Shown one piece after another: positions 30,606-41,690 of a DNA stretch of 64,000 bases. How positions within the stretch are numbered: the stretch's first letter is position 1; every line of letters begins with the position of its first letter. The notes beneath the pieces are model-generated. The model saw only the letters and a program-made list of their open reading frames with translations, did not search any database and was not told where the DNA came from. Position numbers and translations under genes: made by a program. Source of the stretch: Trichomonas vaginalis G3 (lineage: Eukaryota; Parabasalia; Trichomonadida; Trichomonadidae); assembly GCF_026262505.1 (NCBI RefSeq), contig NC_067206.1:1302001-1366000 (forward strand), in the 5' to 3' direction.

Positions 30606-31506
30606 TCTTATTTCTGTTGGAGCCGAGAAAGATACATATAATAACCACAAAATTACTCCACTCATTTGTGCATCATATTATGGCTATCTTGACATTGTTA
30701 AATATCTAATCTCTGTTGGAGCCGAAGTTAATACAGGAAATAATCCTGATAATACTCCACTCCTCTTAGCATCACTTAATGGTCATCTTGAAATAGTTCA
30801 ATATCTTATTTCTGTTGGAGCTTATGTAAATGCATCAAATTGTTTTCATACCTCCCCACTCCTCTTATCATCACTTAATGGTCATCTTGAAGTTGTTAAA
30901 TATCTTATTTCTGTTGGAGCAAATGAAGACATGATGGATGATGATAGATTTTCTCCACTAATTATGGCATCACGACATGGTCATCTTGAAGTTGTTAAAT
31001 ATCTTATTTCTGTTGGTGCTGATATGGAAGCACAGAATCTTGATGGATATTCTCCACTAATTATAGCATCACGATATGGTCATCTTGAAGTTGTTAAATA
31101 TCTTATTTCTGCTGGTGCAGATAAAGAAGCAAAGGATATTTATGGAGCTACTCCGCTCATTAAAGCATCAAAAAACGGTCATCTTGAAGTTGTTAAATAT
31201 CTTATTTCTGTTAGTGCAGATAAAGAAGCAAAGGATGTTGGTGGAAATACTCCACTCTTCTATGCATCATATTATGGTCAACTTGAAGTTGTTAAATATC
31301 TTATTTCTGTTGGTGCTGATATAGAAGCAAAGGATGAAAATGGAAATACTGCATTCATATTAGCATCAGAATCTGGTCATCTTGAAGTTGTTAAATATTT
31401 AATCTCTGTTGGAGTTGATGAAAAAGCAAAGAATAATGACGGCGATTCTGCACTCTCCCTTGCAAGTGATGATGTTCGTGATTATTTGATATCTATTGGA
31501 GCATAA
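30604..31506 (+). pseudogene. Ankyrin repeat gene, 5' end missing
   Basis: The frame is open from 30595 and encodes nine ankyrin repeats (the last partial), built on HLEVVKYLISVGAD. At DNA level the repeats are nearly identical in parts, so the array grew by recent tandem duplication. The reading frame enters directly from the Rab fragment at about 30604 with no start; the first ATG is at 30931 and would give 191 residues with about six repeats. The usual DUF3447-type N-terminus is absent. The gene was cut at its 5' end by the same event that cut the Rab gene. The 191-residue product could still be made if a promoter is present. Confidence 0.75.
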
Positions 31507-32045
31507 AATCATGATCACATGTGAATAAATGTATAAAATGTTAATTACATCTGGGAAACACACACAATCATTTTTTTCTCAAAAAATAGACAATATAAGA
31601 TTTTACTAGAAGTTTTGTTTTCTTTGTAAGTTGCAAAATCTAATGCAATATTTTTCCTTGTTCTATTTTAGATTTTAGAAGATAATTTTAAAGAAATGGA
31701 ATGATCATTTTTTATTTTTATCATTTTGACTAAATTTTATGTACAGGATTCTGTATTATTCTTATAAACATAAGAATGCATTATTTCTTTCAGTCTTAAT
31801 TTCTTAATATCTATAGTTTTATTATCATATAAAGTCAAATGACAGTACACTAGATATGCTTCAAATTTCTATCATTAATCAATAGTTAAATATTAAAAAT
31901 GAATAAAAGTTAAATTTTTTATTACATGAGAATAAATGGGAATAAAACACTATAGGAGAGAGTGTGAGAACTACCATACACTAGACATGTTATAACACCA
32001 CAATTTCTTAAGGCACTCTTAGTTAGACCTGCTTGAATTAACATA
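31507..32045 (+). other. Spacer and 3' part of the inverted BspA unit
   Basis: The first 300 bases are AT-rich spacer. From about 31808 the sequence is the inverted copy of the 3' flank and last codons of the first BspA-like gene (9060-9303). Confidence 0.6.
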
Positions 32046-33122
32046 GAGTACCCGAAAAAAGTTGTAGACGCTGAAATAAGTTGTATACGGGGAATTTCTT
32101 AATGCAAAATTGTTGGAAACAACACAAAGGATCATATCGCATGCTAAATTCATGTTTTAGCAAAAAGCATCCAATATCAAATTACGATTTGATAGAAATT
32201 TATTTAAATAATAATAAAACTGGTTTGTTTAATTAATTTAACTAATAATTAAGCTTTATTCATTATACATACTCGTTTTAAATTGGAATAAAATTTATAA
32301 ATTTAATTTTTGACCTTCTATAGGTAGAATTGTATCATCTTCCTGTGTATCTATCTTCAATGTGTATTTTATTCCTTGAGCAAAGGCTTCATTCAGTTTT
32401 TAATCTTTGTAAAGATTGCATTTGCACAAATGGTATAGGATACGTAATTATACAATAATCGCCTATACAACAACTTTTGATTCATTTACATCAGGATTGG
32501 AAGACTGAATTGTAGAGGTCTTGGAATCTTGTGAAATGAGCTAAAGAATCCTATAATTCAGTGCACTAAGCTTAAACATCATTGTCAATGAAGTAACCTA
32601 GAGTTAGTTATAATGATGCTGGTAATCAACCACAGAACTAGGCACAGATGAAAAATGAAAAAAATTTAAACGAAAACATAAATTTTAAACGGCAATTGTA
32701 TACATTTCCTTTTTTTTCTACTTGCAAACATAATGATGATTACTAACAAAATAAATTTTCTTATTTTCAACAACTTATGTTTTGATTAAAATTTTACAAA
32801 TTAAATGGAATATTGATTAAATTAATAACTTAAAATTGGTCTATGTACACAATAATTTAATTTATTATAATTGTTTAGTCTAAAATAGTTATTCATTGTT
32901 AAGATTGAATCGATATCACGCGGAATTGGGTCAGATGCCATTATAACAAATTAGCATGTTCTATTCCATATATGCAATATATTCTCCCATAGAATTCCAT
33001 ATCTAAACTGTCTGTATGAAGATGTATACAACTTTTTTCACCGTATACAACTTTTTTCACCGTATACAACTTTTTTCACCGTATACAACTTTTTTCACCG
33101 TATACAACTTTTTCGGGTACTC
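32046..33122. mobile_element. Non-autonomous TIR element inside BspA copy 2
   Basis: The insert is 1077 bases long. Both ends read GAGTACCCGAAAAA inwards, followed by imperfect subterminal repeats, and TA flanks each end (32044-32045 and 33123-33124). The right side has about five tandem 19-base units built on CCGTATACAACTTTTTTCA (33021-33113); one or two related units lie at the left. The first BspA copy (9060-9070) carries the same site with a single TA and no insert, which proves insertion and the TA duplication. No transposase frame is seen, so it is a non-autonomous element of a TA-targeting family. It differs from the 27565 element in its ends. Confidence 0.85.
33021..33113. repeat. 19-base tandem repeats at transposon end
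   Basis: About five units of CCGTATACAACTTTTTTCA lie head to tail just inside the right terminal repeat. Such subterminal arrays often bind transposase. The left end has only diverged units. Confidence 0.8.
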
Positions 33123-35457
33123 TATCTTTATATTCTGTAGTTTTGTTATCATGTGAAACACCACATGTTATATTGTCACAGCCAAGGAATGCATCTGGTT
33201 CAATCTTTTGAACACTCAATGGAATGTTGATCTGCTTTAATGATGTGCATCCTTGAAAAGCACTTTGACCAATATTAACAACACTTTTATCTGGAATCAA
33301 AATTGCTTCAAGATTCTTGCATCCGAAGAAACAACTTGGTTCAATATTTCGAACTCTATCTGCAACTGCAAAGTATTTGTTCGTTGCTGCTGGTGGATAT
33401 ATGATGATCTTAGATCTATCAATGTTATATATTGCTCCATTATCGCTGCAGTAATTGGAAGAAATAAATGAATTCACATTTGCAAGTTTCACACAACCTT
33501 GGAATGCAAATGGCTCAATAGTAACTAATCTCGAACTGGACTGAATATTAATACTAACCAAACTCAAACAATCTTTAAAGCATTGACGAGACAAAACTTC
33601 AACATTATCAACAATATTGATACCAGTGATTCCTGTCATTGCAAAACATTCAACATCAAGAATTGTGCAGTTTGATGGAATAGAGATTGATGTTAAACTG
33701 CTGCAGTTCTTGAAACAGAATGCAGGAATTATTCCATTGCAAATAGAATCACCTTCAAATGTAACTGATTGTATGCCACAACTCATGAAACACGATTGTC
33801 CAATTGATGTGATACTCCTTGAAATAGTTAATGATCTAAGACTTTCGCATAAAAGGAAAGCATAATCTTGAAGTGTTATGTTTCTAGAAGAAGGGAAAGA
33901 AACAGATGATAATTGAGAACAGCTTTCAAAAGCATTTAGTGAAATTATTAGAGAATCAGTGGAAGAGAATTCAATCTGAGGAATTTTTGTGTTGCTTAGA
34001 AATGCAAATTGACTAATCAATGTCAAATCTTTTGAAAAAGAAATTGCTGAAGAAAGCTGACAACCATCAAAAGCGGCATATCCGATCGATTTTATAGTTG
34101 CAAAACTTGGGAATTTTGTTAGATGGGTACATCCTTGAAAAGCATAATTCTCAATTTTTTCGATATGGCAAATACCTTCAACAACAACTTCTTGGAGATA
34201 GTCTCTATTAATAAATGCTTTAATTCCAATGGTTTTTAGTTCTGATGGCAAATGAATAACAGTTTCATTGAATCCAAAATATCCAAGAATTGTTGTATTG
34301 TCATCACTGAGCATTACATTATCTTCATTGATGTTCAACGTAGCATTATTTGACATTTTAGGAACAAACTTAGGAGAATTCGTAACAAAGCCACTCTTCA
34401 GATCAGGCATTGGATAAGGGAAATAAACATTTTCTAAATTAGGACAATATGCCAACGCTCCTGTATTAACATAAGTAACGCTTGGAGGAATAGTTAATGT
34501 TGTCAAGCCAGAATCATAAAACATTGCAGTACTTAATCCTGTTAAATTAGTAGATAAAATGCAAGTTTGTAGTTTGGGGCAGATGTTGAAAGTTTGGGAT
34601 GCGCAATATACTACAGAGTTTGGCATAACAAATGAAGTTAGTTGTGATCTGAAGAAAGCAGCTGTGTTTATAGTTTTTACACCTTCAGAAAGTTCAACAG
34701 TTGGAGCTTGGTAACTTACAAAAGCACCATCAAAAATAATTTCAACAGTTGACAAAACACGATAAGGAGTTGTGGAGGCACTGCAAACATAATATAAAAT
34801 GGTTTTGTTAGCATCATATAGGCCACGTCCATCAGTATATAAATAAATATTTGCATTTTCAATGGAAATTGAATTCATCTTTGCATCTGCATTAAAAGCC
34901 AATCCATAAAATGTTGAAACTCTTTTTGGAACTCTAAAGGTCGAAACAGATGTCAGATAGAACACATGCTTATTGATGGTCGTCAAAAGAGAATCACTGT
35001 CAATTTCAGCAGTTGTCAGCTTTAGATTGTCCGAAAAAGCAAAGTTATCTAACAAGGAAACTGACTTTGGAATGGTTATCGATGAAATTGAAACTTTTTG
35101 GAAGGCAGCATTTCCAATGCTTTTCAGATATGGGGGAAGAGATATTGATGTGACGTTTTTACAACCATAGAAGGCGCTGTTTCCTATTGAAACCAACTTA
35201 GTGCATGCGCTGAGATCGATAGAAAGGAGATAGTTACAACCATAGAATGCAAAGTTCTGGATATCCTTTAAATTTGGATCAGATTCGAAGCTGAATCCTA
35301 GAAGAGTTGTTCGAGCATCTTTGAATGCATTTAATGTTGGACTGGATCCAGATATCCTTTCGCATTTTGCAGAAATGATAATATAAGGATCTTTTGTACT
35401 GACAGCATCAAGGGATTTCCCATCAGATGAGTATTCAGTAGATTGTAGATTTGTTAT
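33076..35457 (-). pseudogene. BspA-like leucine-rich repeat protein (copy 2), interrupted
   Basis: This is the inverted copy of the 6730-9186 gene, with the same TpLRR repeats. The homologous frame opens after a TAA at 35460-35458, at the same place as in copy 1, and its first ATG is at 34878. At the 3' end the 1077-base transposon inserts in the codons after TEYKD, so the product ends with about ten transposon-encoded residues and the rest of the gene lies beyond the insert (31930-32045). Protein differences from copy 1 cluster in the first half, while the second half is almost identical. It may still make a slightly shortened protein, but the shared 5' stop and the insertion make a pseudogene more likely. 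Confidence 0.75.
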
Positions 35458-36284
35458 TTACTCTATTGACATTCCATCAAAAAATGTCACTTTTAGATCT
35501 TGGATACCAAATCTTATAGAGCATTTATTGAATGCAACATAGGTGAATGCATGAATAACTGTTATTTTTGTATCCTGTAAAACATGAAACTAAATGAATC
35601 ATTCTTTGTTTTCTCTATGCATATAATACGTTATCTTATATAAGTTCTTTGAATGGATCAAAGTATCCAAAACTGAATCAGAAGTTAAACATATGCAGAG
35701 GCTGTTTCAAGGAAGAGTTATGAAAAATAGATTAAATGTCTCCGCTATCAGATATAAGCTTTGCCTTCATAAATATGCTTTAATGAAAAATACGCAAATA
35801 GTTGAGTTTGATGGCAAAATAATGATATTATGTCGTAGGAAAAAGAGAAGCGGGAATTTCAACAATCTGACAAGGGTGATTCTCCTTATTACAAACTTCA
35901 ACAAACATAATGGTTGCTATTTTTGTAGGTTTTAAATGAGATTTTAGCATGTTTGAAAAAATGTCTTTAAATTGTTTATTTCAAGATACATTTCCGCAAA
36001 GATTTCCTATAAAACAAGCACAAGTTAGTCATGCTTGACATGCTTTAGATGTAATTACTTGAAATAAACAAAAATGACATCTCAAATTACCGTTCTACGT
36101 CCGAAATCACTGTTTTGATGGAATTTACTAAATATTAACCACACGATATGGCTATGGATGGAAAATTCAAAATCCAATATCTAAATTTATTTGAGATCAT
36201 ATTAAATTATAAAGAAAAGTCAGATTTAAATAATCAAAGAGCATATTTTATATATAAGAATATATTAATATATCATAAAAAATG
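35458..36284 (+). other. Gene-free stretch
   Basis: Upstream of the shared stop, the first 130 bases on the minus strand stay coding-like (for example FGIQDLKVTFFDGMS), a relic of the BspA N-terminus. The rest is AT-rich spacer. An 80-codon frame on the plus strand (35693-35935) resembles nothing I know and is not called. Confidence 0.35.
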
Positions 36285-38717
36285 TTAGTAAGAAGAGAAC
36301 AACTCGCGAGCAGAAGCTTTGACAAGAGGAAGCGATTGCTGGTTAGAACCATTAATCAGGATATTGATATTACCTCTATCTTGTTGTAAATCGCACAAAA
36401 AGTCTCCAACAGTTGTTGAAAAAGTAACACGAGTAATATTATTATTTCTTCCTACCACGAAGATATTTCTCGATGCGAATTCATTGTTCTTAGCAACTGT
36501 GCAACCTTCTAATGTCATCTGATCCTTGAACTGTAAGTCCTGGTTCGTTGCATTAATTTTTCCATCTCCCTGAGTTGCGCAAACCAAAGGAAGGCTATCT
36601 GTTCCGTAGATTGGACCCATAGAGGTATTCATTGCTATCTGCAATTGTACCTTTGAAGGGTCAATCTTTGTTTGGTCGTATTTGATCGGAACTTTGACTT
36701 CAGCAGCGCCGAATTCAAGGGTTTCTGGGAAGTTGGCCTGTCCAGAAATTGTCATTCCGAGGGCGTTTGAGTTAATTAAGAACTGGAATCCCGTAATCGG
36801 AGTTCCGACCTTATTAACAACTCTCAGATAGATATTGCTACGGTCGTAGTCCGAGTACAAGTCAAGGAATTGGCATCCTTCAGGTCCGAGTGCTCCATTA
36901 ACCCAAATTCTTGTTGCATGCCAGTTTCTTGCGGAGTTGTCGTCCTCGCTGTCCGAATCTTCCTCAGGGACGAATCTTACTCTCCTTACGAAGTCAGCTG
37001 GGACGATATGTAAAACTCCGGATACAGTTCCCATATTTTTGATGAGTTCTTCGAGGATATCGTCTGAGAACTGTACACCTGAGTGGGAAACAGTGTCCTT
37101 TGGGAAGACAACGACATCTTTTGCGATAGATGCTTCTGATGAAAGCAATCTCCAGTAAACTAACGCTCTATTCTTTACATCTGGAACATTTCCGTCCTTT
37201 GTAGCCTCTGTGAGAATGAATTGGAGCTGGTCTTTGGTCTGTTCCGGCCTTTCTACGTAAACTTTGACTAATGATGAGAGAATTTGAAGCTGAACGAGAG
37301 CTTCTTCATCGTGGAATGTATCAAGGTATGGATCAAGGAGCATATCGACGTTTTCGATGATGTGGCAGTACTCACCGAGAATCCAGATTCCGGCTGCTTT
37401 AGCTCGCGGTGCTTTGATGTTCTCTAGACCGTGGCAAACTGTTCCAATGACGCTTTCGAAGACTCCTGGGTACTTTCTGAGGATATCCGTCATGACGATG
37501 ATGGATTCTTCAAGAGCGTAATCGGCTTTGCCCTGTACGAGTCCTACAAGGATATCCACACAACGACATGCAGCTGCTTCGATCTTAATGGCAATTTGGC
37601 CGATGCATTTGATGGATTTCTGAACGAAAGCAACATCAACGGAATTGCTGTACTCTTGGAGCTCGTTGAGAACGAGTTGTGCTGTAGATTGTCTGCAGAT
37701 AGTTACGATGATATCGAGCTTTTCCATCTTGATATAAGAAGGATCGTTGTATTTGCAGAAGAAAACGCGGATTTCCTTGGAAAGTGCCTTAGGATACTTA
37801 AGTACGAATAAAGAGAGTGTTCTTAAGATGACGTATTGTACTTCATATTCGGATGAAGTGACTAATGTAATGAAAGGTGGAATAATTTGTGGTAAGAGCT
37901 CGTTGGGATTACGCTTGTCATGATCCATGAATTGGAAGATGCATTTGAAGGCGCCAATGACAACAGCGGGGTTGGAATGTTTCAAGAAAGGAATAAGACG
38001 ATCAATTAAGAAGGGAGCATCTTCGCTTGAAGCTGGAGCGTATTTGGCTAAGGCATCAAGCAAGATTGTCTGGCAGTTTTCGGAGCAGGAGCTGATAGCA
38101 GACAAAATTGGGCCAATTGTATCGGAATCTAAATTGAAGATCGGTGTTGTACGACGTTCATTAATTTCGATGATGGCTGCAGTTGTATTTGAGACAACCA
38201 TAGGATTATCATCTTTTAATAACTTTAATAAATCATTAAAAAGACCGGCATTTTCAATAGCCTCTGGAACAAAATCGTAAAGTTGGGCAACACTGAAAAC
38301 AGCTGTTTTTCTAACATATGGGTCAAAATCAGTCAAAGCCTTTTTCAAAGGAGCAATCATGTGCTCAGCAACATTTTCTAGTTTGATTCTTGCCATAGTA
38401 CGAATTGCGAGTGCACGTACAATAGGATTTGGATCAGAACAGTCTTGAATAAAGGTATTTACAGCCATAATCGCTTGTTCGGGTTCTTGAGTTGAATATT
38501 GAACGAGATATAAATATGTAAGACGCTTAAGTTTAATGTCTGGGGTTTTTACGCAGCGAAGCATTGAAGCAAAAAGAGATTGAACATTTTCTCCAGCTCG
38601 CATCAAAGCAACGCACTTTTTTGCAGCCTGTTCGCGCTTGTATGGATCGTTTCCATCTAGTTGATCTCTTAAAGTGGCTATTTCTCCCTTGGATTCACCT
38701 TGGAAGATATTAGACAT
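36285..38717 (-). CDS. Beta-type adaptin, AP clathrin adaptor large subunit
   Basis: This 810-residue protein is the beta subunit of an AP-1/AP-2-type complex, which links cargo to clathrin at Golgi or plasma membrane. The N-terminal trunk (about 1-540) is made of helical repeats with typical adaptin motifs: REQAAKKCVALMRAGENVQS, LTYLYLVQYS, PNPIVRALAIRTMARI and DPYVRKTAVFSVAQLYD. An acidic linker (EEDSDSEDDNS, about 590) and a C-terminal ear-like beta domain follow. The linker is short and lacks an obvious clathrin box. The gene is whole, and the ATG at 38717 is directly before MSNIFQGESKGEI. I cannot separate beta1 from beta2; a shared beta1/2 subunit is possible. Confidence 0.93.
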   Translation of the reverse strand: MSNIFQGESKGEIATLRDQLDGNDPYKREQAAKKCVALMRAGENVQSLFASMLRCVKTPDIKLKRLTYLYLVQYSTQEPEQAIMAVNTFIQDCSDPNPIVRALAIRTMARIKLENVAEHMIAPLKKALTDFDPYVRKTAVFSVAQLYDFVPEAIENAGLFNDLLKLLKDDNPMVVSNTTAAIIEINERRTTPIFNLDSDTIGPILSAISSCSENCQTILLDALAKYAPASSEDAPFLIDRLIPFLKHSNPAVVIGAFKCIFQFMDHDKRNPNELLPQIIPPFITLVTSSEYEVQYVILRTLSLFVLKYPKALSKEIRVFFCKYNDPSYIKMEKLDIIVTICRQSTAQLVLNELQEYSNSVDVAFVQKSIKCIGQIAIKIEAAACRCVDILVGLVQGKADYALEESIIVMTDILRKYPGVFESVIGTVCHGLENIKAPRAKAAGIWILGEYCHIIENVDMLLDPYLDTFHDEEALVQLQILSSLVKVYVERPEQTKDQLQFILTEATKDGNVPDVKNRALVYWRLLSSEASIAKDVVVFPKDTVSHSGVQFSDDILEELIKNMGTVSGVLHIVPADFVRRVRFVPEEDSDSEDDNSARNWHATRIWVNGALGPEGCQFLDLYSDYDRSNIYLRVVNKVGTPITGFQFLINSNALGMTISGQANFPETLEFGAAEVKVPIKYDQTKIDPSKVQLQIAMNTSMGPIYGTDSLPLVCATQGDGKINATNQDLQFKDQMTLEGCTVAKNNEFASRNIFVVGRNNNITRVTFSTTVGDFLCDLQQDRGNINILINGSNQQSLPLVKASARELFSSY

Positions 38718-39263
38718 TACTGTCAGAAAACTTTACAAAAAATTTTTTCCTCGATTAATAATTTTGGATTATAGATTGGCCATTGATCAAGAAACTTAAT
38801 TCATGGCTAAATATCGTTCGGAAAATCGTTTTTGATGAATTTGAATTCCCGGATTGAAAGGGCTCATTAAGATTTGATAATAGAATTCAACAATACATTA
38901 TAAAGAATATCTGTTTCTACTTGGAAAATGAATTTTAAGCCAATTTTAGGAATTCGGATTTCCGAACTATCAGAGTTTTCTAATGAATTTAACAAAAATC
39001 AATATTATTAAAGATAGTCTATTAAATTCTGTAGTTTAATAGTACAGTATACATTGTGCGTCGCCTGTAGCCTACAGCTACAGGCACCGACACAATGAAA
39101 AAAGTGACAGAAAACTGACACCATACGGGCGCGCATATGTACGCATATATGTGTAAAAATAAACGTTCATATGTAAACTAACCTTTATTCACTAGCAGGA
39201 GCTTTGTTGTTCGCTTCCATTAAAATGTAAACTTTACGTGTCAAAAAAATTCTGTCACGTAAA
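38718..39263 (+). other. Spacer and left edge of the Maverick-like element
   Basis: The first 330 bases are host AT-rich spacer. From about 39050 the base composition and motifs change: a GC-rich hairpin, then GTGACAGAAAACTGACACC, then a TTTACGTG/CACGTAAA inverted repeat (39233-39263) just after the first element gene. Confidence 0.45.
39052..39097. repeat. GC-rich hairpin at left edge of element 1
   Basis: A 46-base imperfect palindrome has an outer stem CATTGTG/CACAATG, an inner stem CCTGTAGC/GCTACAGG and a five-base loop. It marks the change from host spacer to element sequence. Confidence 0.6.
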
Positions 39264-40334
39264 CTATTTATGTTGAGATTGAGTACCAGACTCTAATATA
39301 AGTTCAACCATTATATTAGAGTCTTTAGGAATTTCATATGGTTCTTTTACATAATATTCCTTTTTTTGACCATCAGTTGATTCTTCAACTCTTTTGAATG
39401 AAAAGCGCTTATAAAACTCAAACACGAGTGCATCTTTATAACCAGTGATATCGTAAAATTTTGGTGGCACAAGCTGTTCATTCACATTACATATAAATTG
39501 TTTGTTATCATGAGCAATATTACTCAACGTTACTAAAGGCTCAAGGAGAGGATTTATTCTTATCTGATAACCGACAAATTTATATGTTGGTTTGCCCTTT
39601 CGCTCAAGGATAAACCTGATATTCGCTATAGTTATGAAAAGCTCATCAAAGTACTTATATGTTTTTTTATCTTTATCATTTTCGTCAGTGAAATCTGCTA
39701 TGGTAAAACTATAATATACATGCATTCGCGAGATATATTTTTTTTCCCATAAGTCTAAAAATTTTGCTTTCGATGGAATTACTTTTTGCGTGAATGTTCT
39801 ACCATGGTCATCTTCCCAAACAAGCTCTGGTTTTCTTGATGTTGTGTCTGTTTCAGTGGTTTCTAATAACGCAGTGATGAAATCCAACACATCTCCTAGG
39901 GACATGTCATATTTATAATTCAAGGCATTTTTTTCTATACTACTGTATGAAGGTAATGTTATGATTGGTGATGTACCTTTTCTTAATACATTCAATTTAT
40001 TTTCATTTGAATCATAGTAACAATCAACAAATTCTCTACTTGCCTCAGTCATTTTTTCCATAAGACCTTCATTCAACTCCTGTGTAGTCATGTTGGGTTT
40101 TATGTAATATCTCATGTCAAACCTTTTTTTCACTGATTTTGATGAATCTGTCATTTCTAATGGAATAGCAAGAAACTCAAAGTCTGGATGCTCAAGACTT
40201 ATCTTTCTTATCTCAAGAGCTTTTGACGCAGGATATTCAATGAAGTCTCTCGGTAATTTATATGAGACTGTATTACCACTTATCGTGCCATCATTCATAA
40301 CATGTTCATAGTATAATCCATCATATTTAGACAT
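39264..40334 (-). CDS. Virus-like element protein, possibly virion structural
   Basis: This frame of about 356 residues starts at MSKYDGLYYEH (40334); a longer start at 40391 would overlap the ATPase gene on the other strand. The sequence is beta-rich, with long alternating segments and a final strand-like NIMVELILES. I recognise no family motif. Its place beside the packaging ATPase and its beta character fit a minor capsid (penton-like) protein, but that is inference. The frame is whole in this window. Confidence 0.6.
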   Translation of the reverse strand: MSKYDGLYYEHVMNDGTISGNTVSYKLPRDFIEYPASKALEIRKISLEHPDFEFLAIPLEMTDSSKSVKKRFDMRYYIKPNMTTQELNEGLMEKMTEASREFVDCYYDSNENKLNVLRKGTSPIITLPSYSSIEKNALNYKYDMSLGDVLDFITALLETTETDTTSRKPELVWEDDHGRTFTQKVIPSKAKFLDLWEKKYISRMHVYYSFTIADFTDENDKDKKTYKYFDELFITIANIRFILERKGKPTYKFVGYQIRINPLLEPLVTLSNIAHDNKQFICNVNEQLVPPKFYDITGYKDALVFEFYKRFSFKRVEESTDGQKKEYYVKEPYEIPKDSNIMVELILESGTQSQHK

Positions 40335-40352
40335 TTTATATGTAACTAAAAG

Positions 40353-41252
40353 ATGGAGAAAGTTATTAATCAAGTAGATAAGATTCTTCATGATGGAGCA
40401 CGTAAGAATAGTAAAGAACTAAACAATGCACTCATTATGCCATTTTCTGATGATTATCCATTTTGTACTAATGGTGTTTATTTCTACTGCGGTAAGATGG
40501 GTTCAGGTAAGACATATGGTGTTATTCGTCATATAATGATAACAGACCGCTTCACTAATACTCCATATTATGACTCAATAGTTATCTCAGCAACATCAGG
40601 AACAATGGATAAAACAGCGAAGACATTTATGAGTCAAGTTAAAGCACCAGTACTGAAAAAGGATGATAAAGAACTTATGCCTTATTTAATGAAGAACGTT
40701 AAGATGAAAGCAAAGTATTACGCTATTGTTGAGTTCGTTCAAAGTAAGTTCGAAAAAATTTCAGAGGAGATGGAACACATCTTAACAAAGCATCAACTAA
40801 GGAAACCTGATGGAAAGTTTGAGTATAAGAAGATTGCAATATATGTTGTAAAGAAGTTGAACAAATATCCTTTCACAAAGTATCCCAGTAATTCTCTATT
40901 AGTGTTAGACGATTATGGTGGTCATGACTTATTGAATGACCCACGTTCACCATTAGCGAACTTCATCACTAAGGTCAGACATTATAACTATACTGTTGTC
41001 ATCATGTGTCAAACATGGAGACATATATGTTTAAACATTAAGAGACTATGCACTGACTTCGTTATCTTTCAAGGTTATTCTATGAGAGACTTTCAGTCAA
41101 TGATTGAACAGTCAGGAGCAACAGAAGATTGGGAAGAGTTATGGAACAAATACAAAGAGCTACCAACACCTCGTTCATATATGGAAGTTCATATAGTTGC
41201 AGGAAAGACGGACTTTAAAGAAGTTAAGCAACAAAAGATGACATTATTTTAA
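40353..41252 (+). CDS. Virus-like element packaging ATPase (FtsK/HerA/A32 type)
   Basis: The 299-residue protein has a Walker A loop YCGKMGSGKTYG (about residue 47), a Walker B strand SLLVLDDYGGHD (about 188) and a following conserved segment ending VVIMCQTWRH. This order and size fit the genome-packaging ATPases of Polintons, virophages and poxviruses (A32). Such enzymes pump DNA into capsids. It diverges from the 39264 gene with only 18 bases between the starts. It looks whole. Confidence 0.85.
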   Translation: MEKVINQVDKILHDGARKNSKELNNALIMPFSDDYPFCTNGVYFYCGKMGSGKTYGVIRHIMITDRFTNTPYYDSIVISATSGTMDKTAKTFMSQVKAPVLKKDDKELMPYLMKNVKMKAKYYAIVEFVQSKFEKISEEMEHILTKHQLRKPDGKFEYKKIAIYVVKKLNKYPFTKYPSNSLLVLDDYGGHDLLNDPRSPLANFITKVRHYNYTVVIMCQTWRHICLNIKRLCTDFVIFQGYSMRDFQSMIEQSGATEDWEELWNKYKELPTPRSYMEVHIVAGKTDFKEVKQQKMTLF

Positions 41253-41262
41253 GAAGAAATAA

Positions 41263-41670
41263 ATGGGTTTTGGCGATTATGTTAAAGCTGGATGGGGTAT
41301 GGTGAAAAAAAATCCTGGTCTTGTAATAGGTGCTGGATTTAACATTGCTAACAAACTTTTCCCTCAAGTTGGTCAAGTCGGTGGTGTTATCGGTAGTCTT
41401 GGTGAAAGAATTGCAAAAACTACATTAGGTGAAGATAATGCATTAACGAAGAATCTTAAAGCATTCAATAAAGCTCTTGGTGGTGACTTCAGTAGAGACA
41501 AGCCTGTTGAAACACCTATAGTTCAACCTCAACAAACTATTGACAACAATAAGTATAACGCATACATTGGAGGAGCTATTTGGAACAATCATAAGCCATT
41601 AGTTCAGTCAGTACGTGTACTATCAGACATGCCATGGATTAATGCTATTAGTGGCACTATACGCAGATAA
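41263..41670 (+). CDS. Virus-like element pVI-like small protein
   Basis: The 135-residue protein starts MGFGDYVKAGWGMVKKNPG and continues with a Gly/Val/Ile-rich segment (about 20-48), an amphipathic layout seen in adenovirus pVI-like and Polinton minor capsid-associated proteins that bind or lyse membranes. It lies 10 bases after the ATPase stop. Function is inference from composition and place. It looks whole. Confidence 0.6.
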   Translation: MGFGDYVKAGWGMVKKNPGLVIGAGFNIANKLFPQVGQVGGVIGSLGERIAKTTLGEDNALTKNLKAFNKALGGDFSRDKPVETPIVQPQQTIDNNKYNAYIGGAIWNNHKPLVQSVRVLSDMPWINAISGTIRR

Positions 41671-41690
41671 TATATTTTTATGAGGTTTAA

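Noticed and set aside
35693-35935. 80-codon frame upstream of the beta-adaptin region
   Set aside because: No family pattern, no initiator, and composition like the surrounding spacer.
40335-40391. Longer start of the first element gene
   Set aside because: It would overlap the start of the divergent ATPase gene; MSKYDG at 40334 avoids this.
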